Shown here: one piece after another, positions 1-6,792 of the stretch
Layout of the letters: every line of letters begins with the position of its first letter
Position numbering within the stretch: position 1 is the first letter of the stretch
Assembly (NCBI GenBank): GCA_027318525.1
Contig: DAHVPA010000104.1
Coordinates: 1-6,792 of the forward strand
Direction of reading: 5' to 3'
DNA: 6,792 nucleotides
DNA from: Candidatus Cloacimonadota bacterium
GTDB lineage: Bacteria; Cloacimonadota; Cloacimonadia; Cloacimonadales; Cloacimonadaceae
Made by a program: the position numbers and the translations under genes
Notes under the pieces: model-generated
Database searches by the model: none
The model's input: only the letters and a program-made list of their open reading frames with translations
What the model was told of the DNA's origin: nothing

Positions 1-969
1 ATGAAGATATCATACGTCATCCCTGTCCTCAATGAAGAGGAATCCCTTCAGCAGTTGTATAAGGAAATCAGAGCCGCCAATCCTTCAGAAGAGTATGAAA
101 TTATCTTCATTGATGACGGCAGCCGGGATAAAAGCTATGCCCTGCTGAGCGATTTGGCAGCGTGCGATAGCAGTGTGCTGCTGGTAAAGTTCAGACGCAA
201 TTTTGGTAAAGCCGCAGCACTGCAGGTGGGCTTTCAAATCGCATCCGGAGAACTTGTTTTTACCCTGGACGCAGATTTGCAGGATGACCCCGCAGAAATC
301 CCTAACTTTATCGAAAAACTTAATCAAGGTTATGACTTGGTTTCAGGCTGGAAACAAAAGCGGCATGATCCGCTCTACAAAACCTTGCCGTCCAGACTTT
401 TTAACTATATCACAGCCAAGTCTTTCCGACTGCCACTCAAGGATTTTAACTGCGGATTCAAGCTGTATCGGCGTTCAGTAGTCAAGGAGCTATGCCTCTA
501 TGGTGAAATGCATCGCTACATCCCTGTTTTAGCAAATGCTCTGGGATATAGGATTGGTCAGATTGCAGTCCATCACAGAAAAAGGCAGTTCGGTACTTCC
601 AAATATGGCTGGGAGCGTTACCTGAGAGGATTCTTTGACCTGTTAACTGTCAAAATGGTAACCCAGTATGTGAAAAGTCCCTTATACTTATTTGGCAGAA
701 TTGGTCTCATCTCCTGTGGGCTGGGAACACTCTTGACCGGATATCTCGCATTCATGAAGCTTTTTTATGGTTCTCCATTATCCAACCGTCCGTTGTTGCT
801 CCTCGGAATTCTGATGATCTTGGGTGGATTGCAATTCTTTTCGATGGGTCTAATCAGCGAATTGTTGATCAATCGCAGTCAATCAGGCGGCAATCATATT
901 TCCATCAGTAACTTTCAAAATATCAGTGAGAAAAACCTCAGTCGTTATCTTCCGGAAAGCATTGAATGA
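1..969 (+). CDS. Family 2 glycosyltransferase, polyprenyl-phosphate sugar transferase type (DPM1/GtrB/ArnC-like), membrane-anchored
   Basis: The 322-residue protein has a GT-A catalytic domain at about residues 1-220, followed by two membrane helices at about 231-254 and 265-287. Visible motifs are the N-terminal nucleotide-binding strand with VIPVLNEEESL (6-16), the acidic IDDGSRD (37-43), RRNFGKAAAL (65-74), and the metal-binding D90-A-D92 within LDADLQDDP. A later RKRQFGTSKYG segment (from about 194) sits before an amphipathic juxtamembrane stretch. This layout is typical of enzymes that move a sugar from a nucleotide donor to undecaprenyl or dolichyl phosphate on the cytoplasmic face of the inner membrane. 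The ATG at base 1 fits the usual family start, four codons before the conserved first strand, so the gene is probably complete; its ribosome binding site lies outside the window. Its TGA overlaps the next gene's ATG by 4 bases, suggesting coupled translation. Donor and acceptor cannot be read from sequence. The family is certain; the carrier-lipid role is probable. Confidence 0.93.
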   Translation: MKISYVIPVLNEEESLQQLYKEIRAANPSEEYEIIFIDDGSRDKSYALLSDLAACDSSVLLVKFRRNFGKAAALQVGFQIASGELVFTLDADLQDDPAEIPNFIEKLNQGYDLVSGWKQKRHDPLYKTLPSRLFNYITAKSFRLPLKDFNCGFKLYRRSVVKELCLYGEMHRYIPVLANALGYRIGQIAVHHRKRQFGTSKYGWERYLRGFFDLLTVKMVTQYVKSPLYLFGRIGLISCGLGTLLTGYLAFMKLFYGSPLSNRPLLLLGILMILGGLQFFSMGLISELLINRSQSGGNHISISNFQNISEKNLSRYLPESIE

Positions 970-2186
970 ACTCTCTGGAGATATTTCTAACCAAGTCTGG
1001 CCTTCGAGTATCAGCCAAACGAAAGCTGAGGTTTGACCTGTTAATTATGTTAATCGGGATAGTAATTTCAGTAGCAGTGGTTTGTGCAGCTATCAGTCTG
1101 TTTGAAGGCTATCAGCGTTCACTCCGAAGCATCCTTTTGGACAGTAACTCTCATATTATTATAAGTCCTTATTCCAATCACATGCTGTCTCCACAAGAGG
1201 CTGACGGTCTGTTAGAGAAGCTGCATTCTGATCCAGCCCTCCAATCAGCAACTCCCACTTTTTCCCATAATGTTCTGCTACGTTCTCCGGATAAGCTCAG
1301 AAGCGCTTTACTCAGGGCTTATCCTGTTGAATCCAAGGATAACTGGTTTTCTCCTTTCATTGTCTCCGGCTCTACTTCCCTGCGTCCCGGTTTTATCATT
1401 ATCGGCTCTGGTCTTTCTGCATTCACATCATCTAAGCTGGGTGACAGTCTAGCTTTGCTTTATACAAAAATGGAAGATTTTTCACCCGCAGGTATGCACC
1501 CTTATACCGGGGAATTCAAAATTGGCGGCATCATAAAAACAGGCTATTATGAACTCGATAATGGGCTTATTTTAATGTCTGATATTGATGCTTTCAATTT
1601 TTTTAGCATCAAGCCGGGTTATACTCATCTTGAGGTATTTTTGCGTGAAAATTATCTGGGTGCCACCACAAAAATTACTAACCGGTTCAAACAAATTCTT
1701 GGACCGAGTTATCTGCTGCAAAACTGGATTGACTTAAACGGCAATCTATTTGCTTTGATTGAAATGGAGAAATGGCTGCTTTTTATAGTTTTTTCATTTT
1801 TGATTCTTATTGCAGCACTAAACTGTGTCAGTTCAGTCAGCACATCCATCCTTGATAGAAAAAAGGAAATCGCTGTTTTAAAAGCTCTAGGTTTAGGTGA
1901 CAAAATAATTAATAATGTCTTTTATTACAGGATTATGATGATCTGCTTGATTGCCATAGTTCTAGGCTTGGCGTTGGGAACTTTGACAGCTTGGCTGATA
2001 ACTATGCAGTCTTTTTATCAGTTGAAAGGAGATGTGTACTTCATCGAAAAACTTAACATGCATGTATCTATAATAAACTACCTGGCTGTTTTTTGTGTAG
2101 CATTTGCGCTCGTTATGGTCTGCACAAGGATACCTTTGAAAGCAGTTTCCAAGCTTGACCCTGTCCAAATACTTAGAGGATGTTAG
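966..2186 (+). CDS. ABC transporter permease, LolC/LolE family (lipoprotein-releasing, FtsX/MacB-like fold)
   Basis: The 406-residue protein has the four-helix FtsX/MacB topology: TM1 at about 24-46, a periplasmic domain at about 47-269, then TM2 at 271-293, TM3 at 323-346 and TM4 at 370-388. Lol-specific features are FEGYQRSL followed by SHIIISP (46-68), the D/N-rich YYELDNGLILMSD (194-206), and W254 with NGNLFALIEMEKW (258-270) just before TM2. The cytoplasmic coupling segment LDRKKEIAVLKALG (296-309) and the C-terminal KLDPVQILRG (396-405) are general for FtsX-type permeases. By family, it should form the inner-membrane part of a transporter that extracts outer-membrane lipoproteins and passes them to a periplasmic carrier such as LolA. 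Only one permease gene accompanies the ATPase, so a homodimer is inferred. The ATG overlaps the previous stop (ATGA), with a weak GGAAAG at 954-959. A MacB-type exporter is less likely because of the Lol-type W...EK region. Confidence 0.9.
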   Translation: MNSLEIFLTKSGLRVSAKRKLRFDLLIMLIGIVISVAVVCAAISLFEGYQRSLRSILLDSNSHIIISPYSNHMLSPQEADGLLEKLHSDPALQSATPTFSHNVLLRSPDKLRSALLRAYPVESKDNWFSPFIVSGSTSLRPGFIIIGSGLSAFTSSKLGDSLALLYTKMEDFSPAGMHPYTGEFKIGGIIKTGYYELDNGLILMSDIDAFNFFSIKPGYTHLEVFLRENYLGATTKITNRFKQILGPSYLLQNWIDLNGNLFALIEMEKWLLFIVFSFLILIAALNCVSSVSTSILDRKKEIAVLKALGLGDKIINNVFYYRIMMICLIAIVLGLALGTLTAWLITMQSFYQLKGDVYFIEKLNMHVSIINYLAVFCVAFALVMVCTRIPLKAVSKLDPVQILRGC

Positions 2187-2190
2187 GAAG

Positions 2191-2196
2191 AGGAGG
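2191..2196 (+). promoter_or_regulatory. Strong Shine-Dalgarno AGGAGG preceding a TTG start
   Basis: A perfect AGGAGG lies just after the permease stop (TAG, 2184-2186) and four bases before a TTG at 2201. It falls inside the coding frame if translation began at the upstream ATG (2180). That ATG has only GAGG directly abutting it, with no usable spacing. The site therefore favours TTG 2201 as the true start of the ATPase, although a four-base spacer is somewhat short. Confidence 0.6.
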
Positions 2197-2200
2197 TTCA

Positions 2201-2875
2201 TTGCCGATATTCGCTGCAGAAAAAATCAGAAAAACATTTTGGGATTCAAATCAAGAACTGAAGATACTGACCGATGTCAGCCTTAGCCTCGAAAAAGCTG
2301 AGTTTGCCTGTATCAGCGGGAAATCAGGTTGTGGAAAAAGTACTTTACTGCACATTCTGGGTCTGCTGGAAAAACCGGATAGCGGCAGAATATTAATTAA
2401 TGAAAGAGAAGTCTCCACCCTCTCTGCAGATGCACCTCAAATGCGTAACAAACTGATAGGTTTTGTCTTTCAATTTCATTATCTCATGGATGACCTTACC
2501 GCATTGGAAAATGTAGCTTTACCTCTGATGGTTGCTGGCAACAACAGAAAAGAAAGCCTGGAAAAAGCTGAGAGCCTTTTATCACAGCTCAATCTTGCTC
2601 AAAGACTAAATCACTTTCCCAGTCAACTGAGTGGTGGTGAACAACAAAGGACAGCCTTGGCCAGAGCTTTGATAAATAATCCATCCATCATTCTTGCTGA
2701 TGAGCCTACAGGTAATCTTGATTCTGCTCACAGTGCTGATGTGTTGGAGCTTTTGCAGCGAATAAATATTGATTATGGCTGCACCTTCCTTTTGGTAACA
2801 CACGATTTGGGTATTGCTGATAAAGCTCAGACCCATTATAAACTGGAAAATGGAACTCTGTATAAACTGAAGTAA
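2201..2875 (+). CDS. lolD: ABC transporter ATP-binding protein, LolD-like
   Basis: Read from TTG 2201 the protein has 224 residues. Alternatively, ATG 2180 overlaps the permease stop by 7 bases and gives 231. All ATPase motifs are present (numbering from TTG): Walker A GKSGCGKST (40-48), Q-loop Q91, signature LSGGEQQR (143-150), Walker B IILADEP (163-169) followed by TGNLD (170-174), and switch H201. The FQFHYLMDDLTALENVALPL run around the Q-loop closely resembles the matching region of LolD. The enzyme should hydrolyse ATP on the cytoplasmic side and drive lipoprotein release through the adjacent permease. I chose TTG because it has an AGGAGG just upstream and places Walker A at nearly the same distance from the N-terminus as in E. 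coli LolD; the extra MLGRGGS of the longer form looks like a translated ribosome binding site. No catalytic residue is missing. MacB- or FtsE-type ATPases are related alternatives, less likely given the FQFH motif and the Lol-type permease partner. Confidence 0.9.
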   Translation: MPIFAAEKIRKTFWDSNQELKILTDVSLSLEKAEFACISGKSGCGKSTLLHILGLLEKPDSGRILINEREVSTLSADAPQMRNKLIGFVFQFHYLMDDLTALENVALPLMVAGNNRKESLEKAESLLSQLNLAQRLNHFPSQLSGGEQQRTALARALINNPSIILADEPTGNLDSAHSADVLELLQRINIDYGCTFLLVTHDLGIADKAQTHYKLENGTLYKLK

Positions 2876-2884
2876 CTCCCGATT

Positions 2885-5800
2885 ATGAAACATTCCAAAT
2901 GGCTGCTTAACCTTATTCTGGTCCTGCTTGGCATCAACATTATATTTTATCTAGTGTGGTATGCATTTGATATTCAGGGTATGGTTAAAAGCAAATTGGA
3001 AAGATATATCAGCGCTCAAATCGGAGGAACACTATCTATCCAAAAACTTGCCATCAATGAGAGACACATCACAATCAGCCAGGTCAAGTTTCGAGACAAA
3101 GCCGGTGATATTAACCTCAATGTTAGACAAATCCAGGTAAGTTATAACCTGCTTAGGATTCTTACTTCAGGTTTTAAGATAACCAAGGCTATCAATAAAG
3201 TGGATATCTACAATCCTGACCTGAGCTTGATCTTAAGAATAAAACCTCCCAAACCTGACAGTAAGCCATTCAAATTGCCCGACCTAACTACATATTTTCA
3301 ACAGGTTAACATCAACCAAGGCAAGGTATATATAGACCTCTCACTGCACCCCGGAATTCAGACAGATGACACTCTCCGGATAGTGGAAAGATTGCGGGAT
3401 GTTAACATTAATGCAATCAACGATAAAACCACTTATCTCAAGCTGACATCAATTACTGCCAATTCCGGTAAAGTGACAGGAGAAGCTGAGCTAGATAAAG
3501 GTTTGGTTACTTCCATCAACGCTCAGGTGCAGCAATTCAAACCAAATAAGGTGGAACTGACTGATTTCTCAAATCTAAGTACCGAAATATCTGTATTGTT
3601 TGATTACACCAAGATAAACCGCAAAGCTCAACCATCTTATAACGCTAATGCCATCCTTTGGAATACGACTGCCAGATATGACAAATATCATTTGCAGATT
3701 CCATATCTTCAGCTTGAGGGCAATGACAAATCCGCACGCTTTACTATCAGTGAAAGTTCAATAAATAAAAGTCATTTCAGTGCAGCAGGCTATTTGCTTG
3801 ATATCCTTAGAAAACCCTATCTTAGCAGTTCTGTTACTTTAGCCATGGTTGACCTAAACGATATAATACCAGACCTGACAGGTACTGCCACCGGCAAAGC
3901 ATCGATCCGGGGTCAAATTCCTGATTTGGAAGCAGAAGCAGCTTTCTCCCTGCCAACAGCTGTCATCTTTGGAGAATCATTCGACAATGTCGAGCTTAAG
4001 GCATTCTGGAAAGATAAAAGCCTGCAGTTTTCCACTGGTGATTCCAGTTGGCGCAACCAATCTTGGAAAGCCACAGGGAATCTTGATCTAACTGAAAGTA
4101 AGCTTTCAGTCAACTTGATTACCCATCCGGATGAATACGGTAAGGTTATGAATCTGAAGTCAGCCATATCTGCAAACCTTGATTTCAGGCAGGGCATCAA
4201 AGCCAAAGCTGAATTTCAATACCTTGATTTTTACAATGATCAGGTCTCGTTACTCGGTTTTACCGGATCAGCAGTTCTTGACATTGCGGACAGTAGAGCA
4301 AAAATTGCCAAGCTTACTCTTGAAGCAGCTAATGATTCTGGAATCTCAGTCAACGGATGGGGCAATCCACTCACTCAAAGATTTGAAGCTTATCTTAATC
4401 TGGATAATGTCAGACTTGATGACTCCATCAGTCCAGTGGAAGCAAATGGAATCAAGGCTTTGCTTTCTGGTAGAGCTCACGCCATAATGGATGATATGTT
4501 TATCAAAGGTGAAGCTTCGTTAGCACCTTATATTACAGCCCCCAAACTTTATACGGGAGATATCCAAACTACTTATTCTCTCGATCTCAAGTCTATGGCA
4601 GGACAACTTAGTCTGTCCACTGAACACGCCGAAGCTGCCAAGGTCCCGTTTAACCTTGACTTCGAACTTACCTACGCAAAAGATAAAATCGGTGTTAAAA
4701 ATTTCAAGTTGGATGATGTCCTTTCTTTGGAAGGCAAGCTTAATCTAAAGGATATATTTGCTTCTTCCTTTAGTCTTGAGCTTGATTCACTTGTTTTAGA
4801 GCATTATGCAAATCTCTTACCGATTGAGCAAAGTGCTCTTCCGGTTTCTGCGCAAGTCAGTTGTGCACTGGATTACAATGCAGGTGATTCTGGTCTTGTT
4901 GAAGGAATTATCACGTCTGAAGCAGTATCTATTACCTCGCTCCATCCATTTAGTGTCAGGATGCTTCTCAATGGCAATCTGAAACGTTTGGAAGCACATA
5001 CTATGATTGTTGCTAACCAAGCTGACAGCATCAGTATTACAGGGCATCTCACACACAACAATAATGTGGAGATTAATGCCTTCAGCAACATCATGGCTCT
5101 CAAGCTGCAGAATATTGTTGATGAAAAACAGCTCAGCGGGGTCCTGAGCGGATTAGTCGAATGGAAAGGAAGCTTCAGAAAAGGATACAAACCTGATCAT
5201 GAGTTTGGTTGTAATCTTGAAGGCGGCAACGTTGCTTATGCCGGTTATAGATTTCGTGATATAACTCTCAGGGCTGCTCAAACCAATCAGTTACTGAAAT
5301 TGGACACACTCTTTGTCAATGCCGTTGATGAAATCCAGGTTTCTGGCAGCGGTGCTCTTGACTACAACCTGATCACAGGCAACAAAGAAAATGCCGGTCA
5401 TCAGCTTGACTTAGAATTACAAGGCGATGCCCTGAAAATACTAAAAACCTTTGTTCCATATTTTGAAACTGCCAAAGGTTTCGTGACCGGTAAACTCACA
5501 CTCTCTGCTGGAGAAGACGGTATCAGTTGTAATAGAGGATTTCTATCCATGAAAAGTGGCATTCTAAGATTGAAAGACCAGCCAGAGGCAATTCACGACA
5601 TCGTATTAGAAGCTAAAATTTCAGACAACCAGTTAAAAATAAACAAATGCATATCCAAAATAGGCAATGGCAAGCTCTACATCAGAAATGCTATTGACAG
5701 CGGAGACGATAATTTCTTTATCGGTCCTATCAATCTGGGTTATCTTTTAGTCAGGACCAATGCCGTGGGAATTCAGGTCTCTGTTCCCGACTACTTACCT

Positions 5801-6792
5801 GCCAATACCGTTGCTACTGCTGTCTTAAAAGGTCAAAATGCCAAGGAAGCAACTCTCAAGGGACCATTTGATGATATGAAGATTGTAGGTGAAGTCATAG
5901 CATCGAATGGCAGTGTCCTCTACCCTCCCAATACGAAAAATCTTCTGCAAATGCTTAATCTGTTTCAAACACCCCTCCCTATTGAACAGCTGCCACTTCC
6001 CTTTAGACTCGACCTAATGATCCGGACTGGTGACAATATTCACTATATCACCTACCCGGCTCATCTTACCTGTATGCCAGGCAGTTTTTTGAGGATTACC
6101 TATGACGGAATGATGTGGAATGCACCTGAAGCTAGTTTCTCATCCGAAAAAGGAACTCTCGATTTCTATGGAACTGTTTTCAACTGCGAGAAAGTCAATC
6201 TTGAGATAAATGCACTAAATAATATAATCACAGTCAATGGTTTGTTTACAAAGAAAGCTTCCGACGGAACCCTGATAACATTATCAGTAAGGACTAATCC
6301 CCAAAAAGGAAGCGATATCACAACACAACTTGAATTCAAACTTACCAGTGACAACCCCCAAGACAAGACATCCACTCAGATTCTTTCAAGGCTCAGATAC
6401 AACCGCAGCATTGATGAGCTTTCTCCCGACCAAAGACAATCACTTTTGCAGGACGAAGCTATGCAGCTTGTCAGCACAAGTGTCAGCACCACCTATGTTT
6501 CCCAGTTCCTCAGTCCGGTAGAGAATAAAATCCGCCGCTTTCTAAAATTGGATAGCTTTTCAATATCCACCGGTTTTGTTCAAAACCTGTTTGTCGAGGT
6601 TACCAATCGCGACCAATCAGGTTCAACTCTATCTAATCCCGGCAACGTAAATAGTGATATCCTGCAATTCAGTTCATCAGTTCTTTTGAATAATCTTTCC
6701 CTTTCTATGGGGAAATATCTTGGTAACAGTCTGTTTGTCGATTATGAGATTTTGCTCCAGGAATCAACTGGACTTGCCAACCAGACAAAGCT
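2885..6792 (+). CDS. tamB: TamB-like envelope protein (DUF490 / translocation and assembly module family), C-terminus beyond window
   Basis: One uninterrupted frame of 1,302 codons runs from ATG 2885 off the window end. The N-terminus has K2, H3 and K5, then a signal-anchor helix (about 6-28), predicting an inner-membrane anchor with the rest in the periplasm. An AsmA/TamB-like start follows (VDIYNPDLSL, 106-115), then about 900 residues of alternating short hydrophobic/polar strands, as expected for the long lipid-binding beta-groove of TamB. The C-terminal region shows TamB hallmarks: ATLKGPFDDMKIVGEVIASN (989-1008), GTLDFYGTVF (1090-1099), RLRYNRSIDELSPDQ (about 1169-1183) and MGKYLGNSLFVDYE (1275-1288). 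E. coli TamB has 1,259 residues and works with the outer-membrane protein TamA; the family is linked to outer-membrane protein assembly and to phospholipid transport between membranes. The start is nine bases after the lolD stop, without a clear Shine-Dalgarno, so translation may be coupled. Probably only the last few dozen residues are missing. TamB assignment is strong for the C-terminus; the middle is too divergent for finer claims. Confidence 0.87.
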   Translation, partial: MKHSKWLLNLILVLLGINIIFYLVWYAFDIQGMVKSKLERYISAQIGGTLSIQKLAINERHITISQVKFRDKAGDINLNVRQIQVSYNLLRILTSGFKITKAINKVDIYNPDLSLILRIKPPKPDSKPFKLPDLTTYFQQVNINQGKVYIDLSLHPGIQTDDTLRIVERLRDVNINAINDKTTYLKLTSITANSGKVTGEAELDKGLVTSINAQVQQFKPNKVELTDFSNLSTEISVLFDYTKINRKAQPSYNANAILWNTTARYDKYHLQIPYLQLEGNDKSARFTISESSINKSHFSAAGYLLDILRKPYLSSSVTLAMVDLNDIIPDLTGTATGKASIRGQIPDLEAEAAFSLPTAVIFGESFDNVELKAFWKDKSLQFSTGDSSWRNQSWKATGNLDLTESKLSVNLITHPDEYGKVMNLKSAISANLDFRQGIKAKAEFQYLDFYNDQVSLLGFTGSAVLDIADSRAKIAKLTLEAANDSGISVNGWGNPLTQRFEAYLNLDNVRLDDSISPVEANGIKALLSGRAHAIMDDMFIKGEASLAPYITAPKLYTGDIQTTYSLDLKSMAGQLSLSTEHAEAAKVPFNLDFELTYAKDKIGVKNFKLDDVLSLEGKLNLKDIFASSFSLELDSLVLEHYANLLPIEQSALPVSAQVSCALDYNAGDSGLVEGIITSEAVSITSLHPFSVRMLLNGNLKRLEAHTMIVANQADSISITGHLTHNNNVEINAFSNIMALKLQNIVDEKQLSGVLSGLVEWKGSFRKGYKPDHEFGCNLEGGNVAYAGYRFRDITLRAAQTNQLLKLDTLFVNAVDEIQVSGSGALDYNLITGNKENAGHQLDLELQGDALKILKTFVPYFETAKGFVTGKLTLSAGEDGISCNRGFLSMKSGILRLKDQPEAIHDIVLEAKISDNQLKINKCISKIGNGKLYIRNAIDSGDDNFFIGPINLGYLLVRTNAVGIQVSVPDYLPANTVATAVLKGQNAKEATLKGPFDDMKIVGEVIASNGSVLYPPNTKNLLQMLNLFQTPLPIEQLPLPFRLDLMIRTGDNIHYITYPAHLTCMPGSFLRITYDGMMWNAPEASFSSEKGTLDFYGTVFNCEKVNLEINALNNIITVNGLFTKKASDGTLITLSVRTNPQKGSDITTQLEFKLTSDNPQDKTSTQILSRLRYNRSIDELSPDQRQSLLQDEAMQLVSTSVSTTYVSQFLSPVENKIRRFLKLDSFSISTGFVQNLFVEVTNRDQSGSTLSNPGNVNSDILQFSSSVLLNNLSLSMGKYLGNSLFVDYEILLQESTGLANQTK

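Noticed and set aside
966..2875. A MacAB-TolC type efflux pump or FtsEX pair instead of a Lol exporter
   Set aside because: MacB fuses ATPase and permease or is accompanied by a MacA adaptor, which is absent. FtsX is shorter. The W...NLFALIEMEKW region in the permease and FQFHYLMDDLTALENV in the ATPase point to Lol.
2876..2884. A promoter or terminator between lolD and the tamB-like gene
   Set aside because: The gap is nine bases with no hairpin and T-tract; AT-rich hexamers in the end of lolD are coding sequence and not convincing as a -35/-10 pair.
4179..4487. A 102-codon + strand frame out of phase with the large gene
   Set aside because: The large frame continues uninterrupted through this region with consistent TamB-like beta-strand character, so there is no frameshift and this is an overlapping shadow.
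4873..5190. Open frame of 105 codons on the - strand, and similar ones at 3913-4206 and 4817-5056
   Set aside because: They lie entirely inside the tamB-like reading frame, have no recognisable domain and no supporting ribosome binding context. They are expected antisense shadows of a long gene.
2885..6792. Possible frameshift or degenerate region, given the length of the stretch
   Set aside because: I read the + frame from 2885 through to the end and found no stop; spot checks at several positions keep the same phase, and N- and C-terminal TamB features are in one frame.
1..6792. Mobile elements, CRISPR repeats, tRNA or rRNA genes, long direct or inverted repeats
   Set aside because: None seen by reading; almost every base is in one of four same-strand coding genes with similar composition.

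Overview
The window is a compact, single-strand stretch of a bacterial chromosome with four genes, all on the + strand. They are packed like an operon: a 4-base overlap, a join of 14 bases (or a 7-base overlap, depending on the start chosen), then a 9-base gap. Essentially every base is coding. I see no RNA gene, mobile element, CRISPR array, terminator or convincing internal promoter.

Layout: (1) 1-969, a family 2 glycosyltransferase with two C-terminal membrane segments, of the polyprenyl-phosphate sugar transferase type. (2) 966-2186, an ABC transporter permease of the LolC/LolE lipoprotein-release family. (3) 2201-2875 (or from 2180), its LolD-like ATPase. (4) 2885 to the window end, one very long reading frame of 1,302 codons with no stop. 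It encodes a membrane-anchored protein with the architecture and C-terminal domain of TamB (DUF490 family); its last few dozen residues and stop lie beyond the window.

The organism is almost certainly a diderm (two-membrane) bacterium, because LolCDE-type transporters and TamB only make sense with an outer membrane. Base composition is moderate (roughly low-40s % G+C from sampled lines). There is one Lol permease next to the ATPase instead of the LolC plus LolE pair of Escherichia coli. This, with the divergent TamB, argues against Enterobacteria and suggests an environmental lineage. Candidatus Cloacimonadota or a relative is a guess from general impression only.

Functionally, the block looks like an envelope-building operon. 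The ABC transporter would pull lipoproteins out of the inner membrane for delivery to the outer membrane. The TamB-like protein would span the periplasm as a lipid-conducting or outer-membrane-protein assembly bridge. The glycosyltransferase would charge a lipid carrier with sugar or modify an envelope glycan. The co-transcription is inferred from spacing. I see no undescribed system; the most notable point is the tight linkage of a one-permease Lol exporter with a TamB-like bridge.
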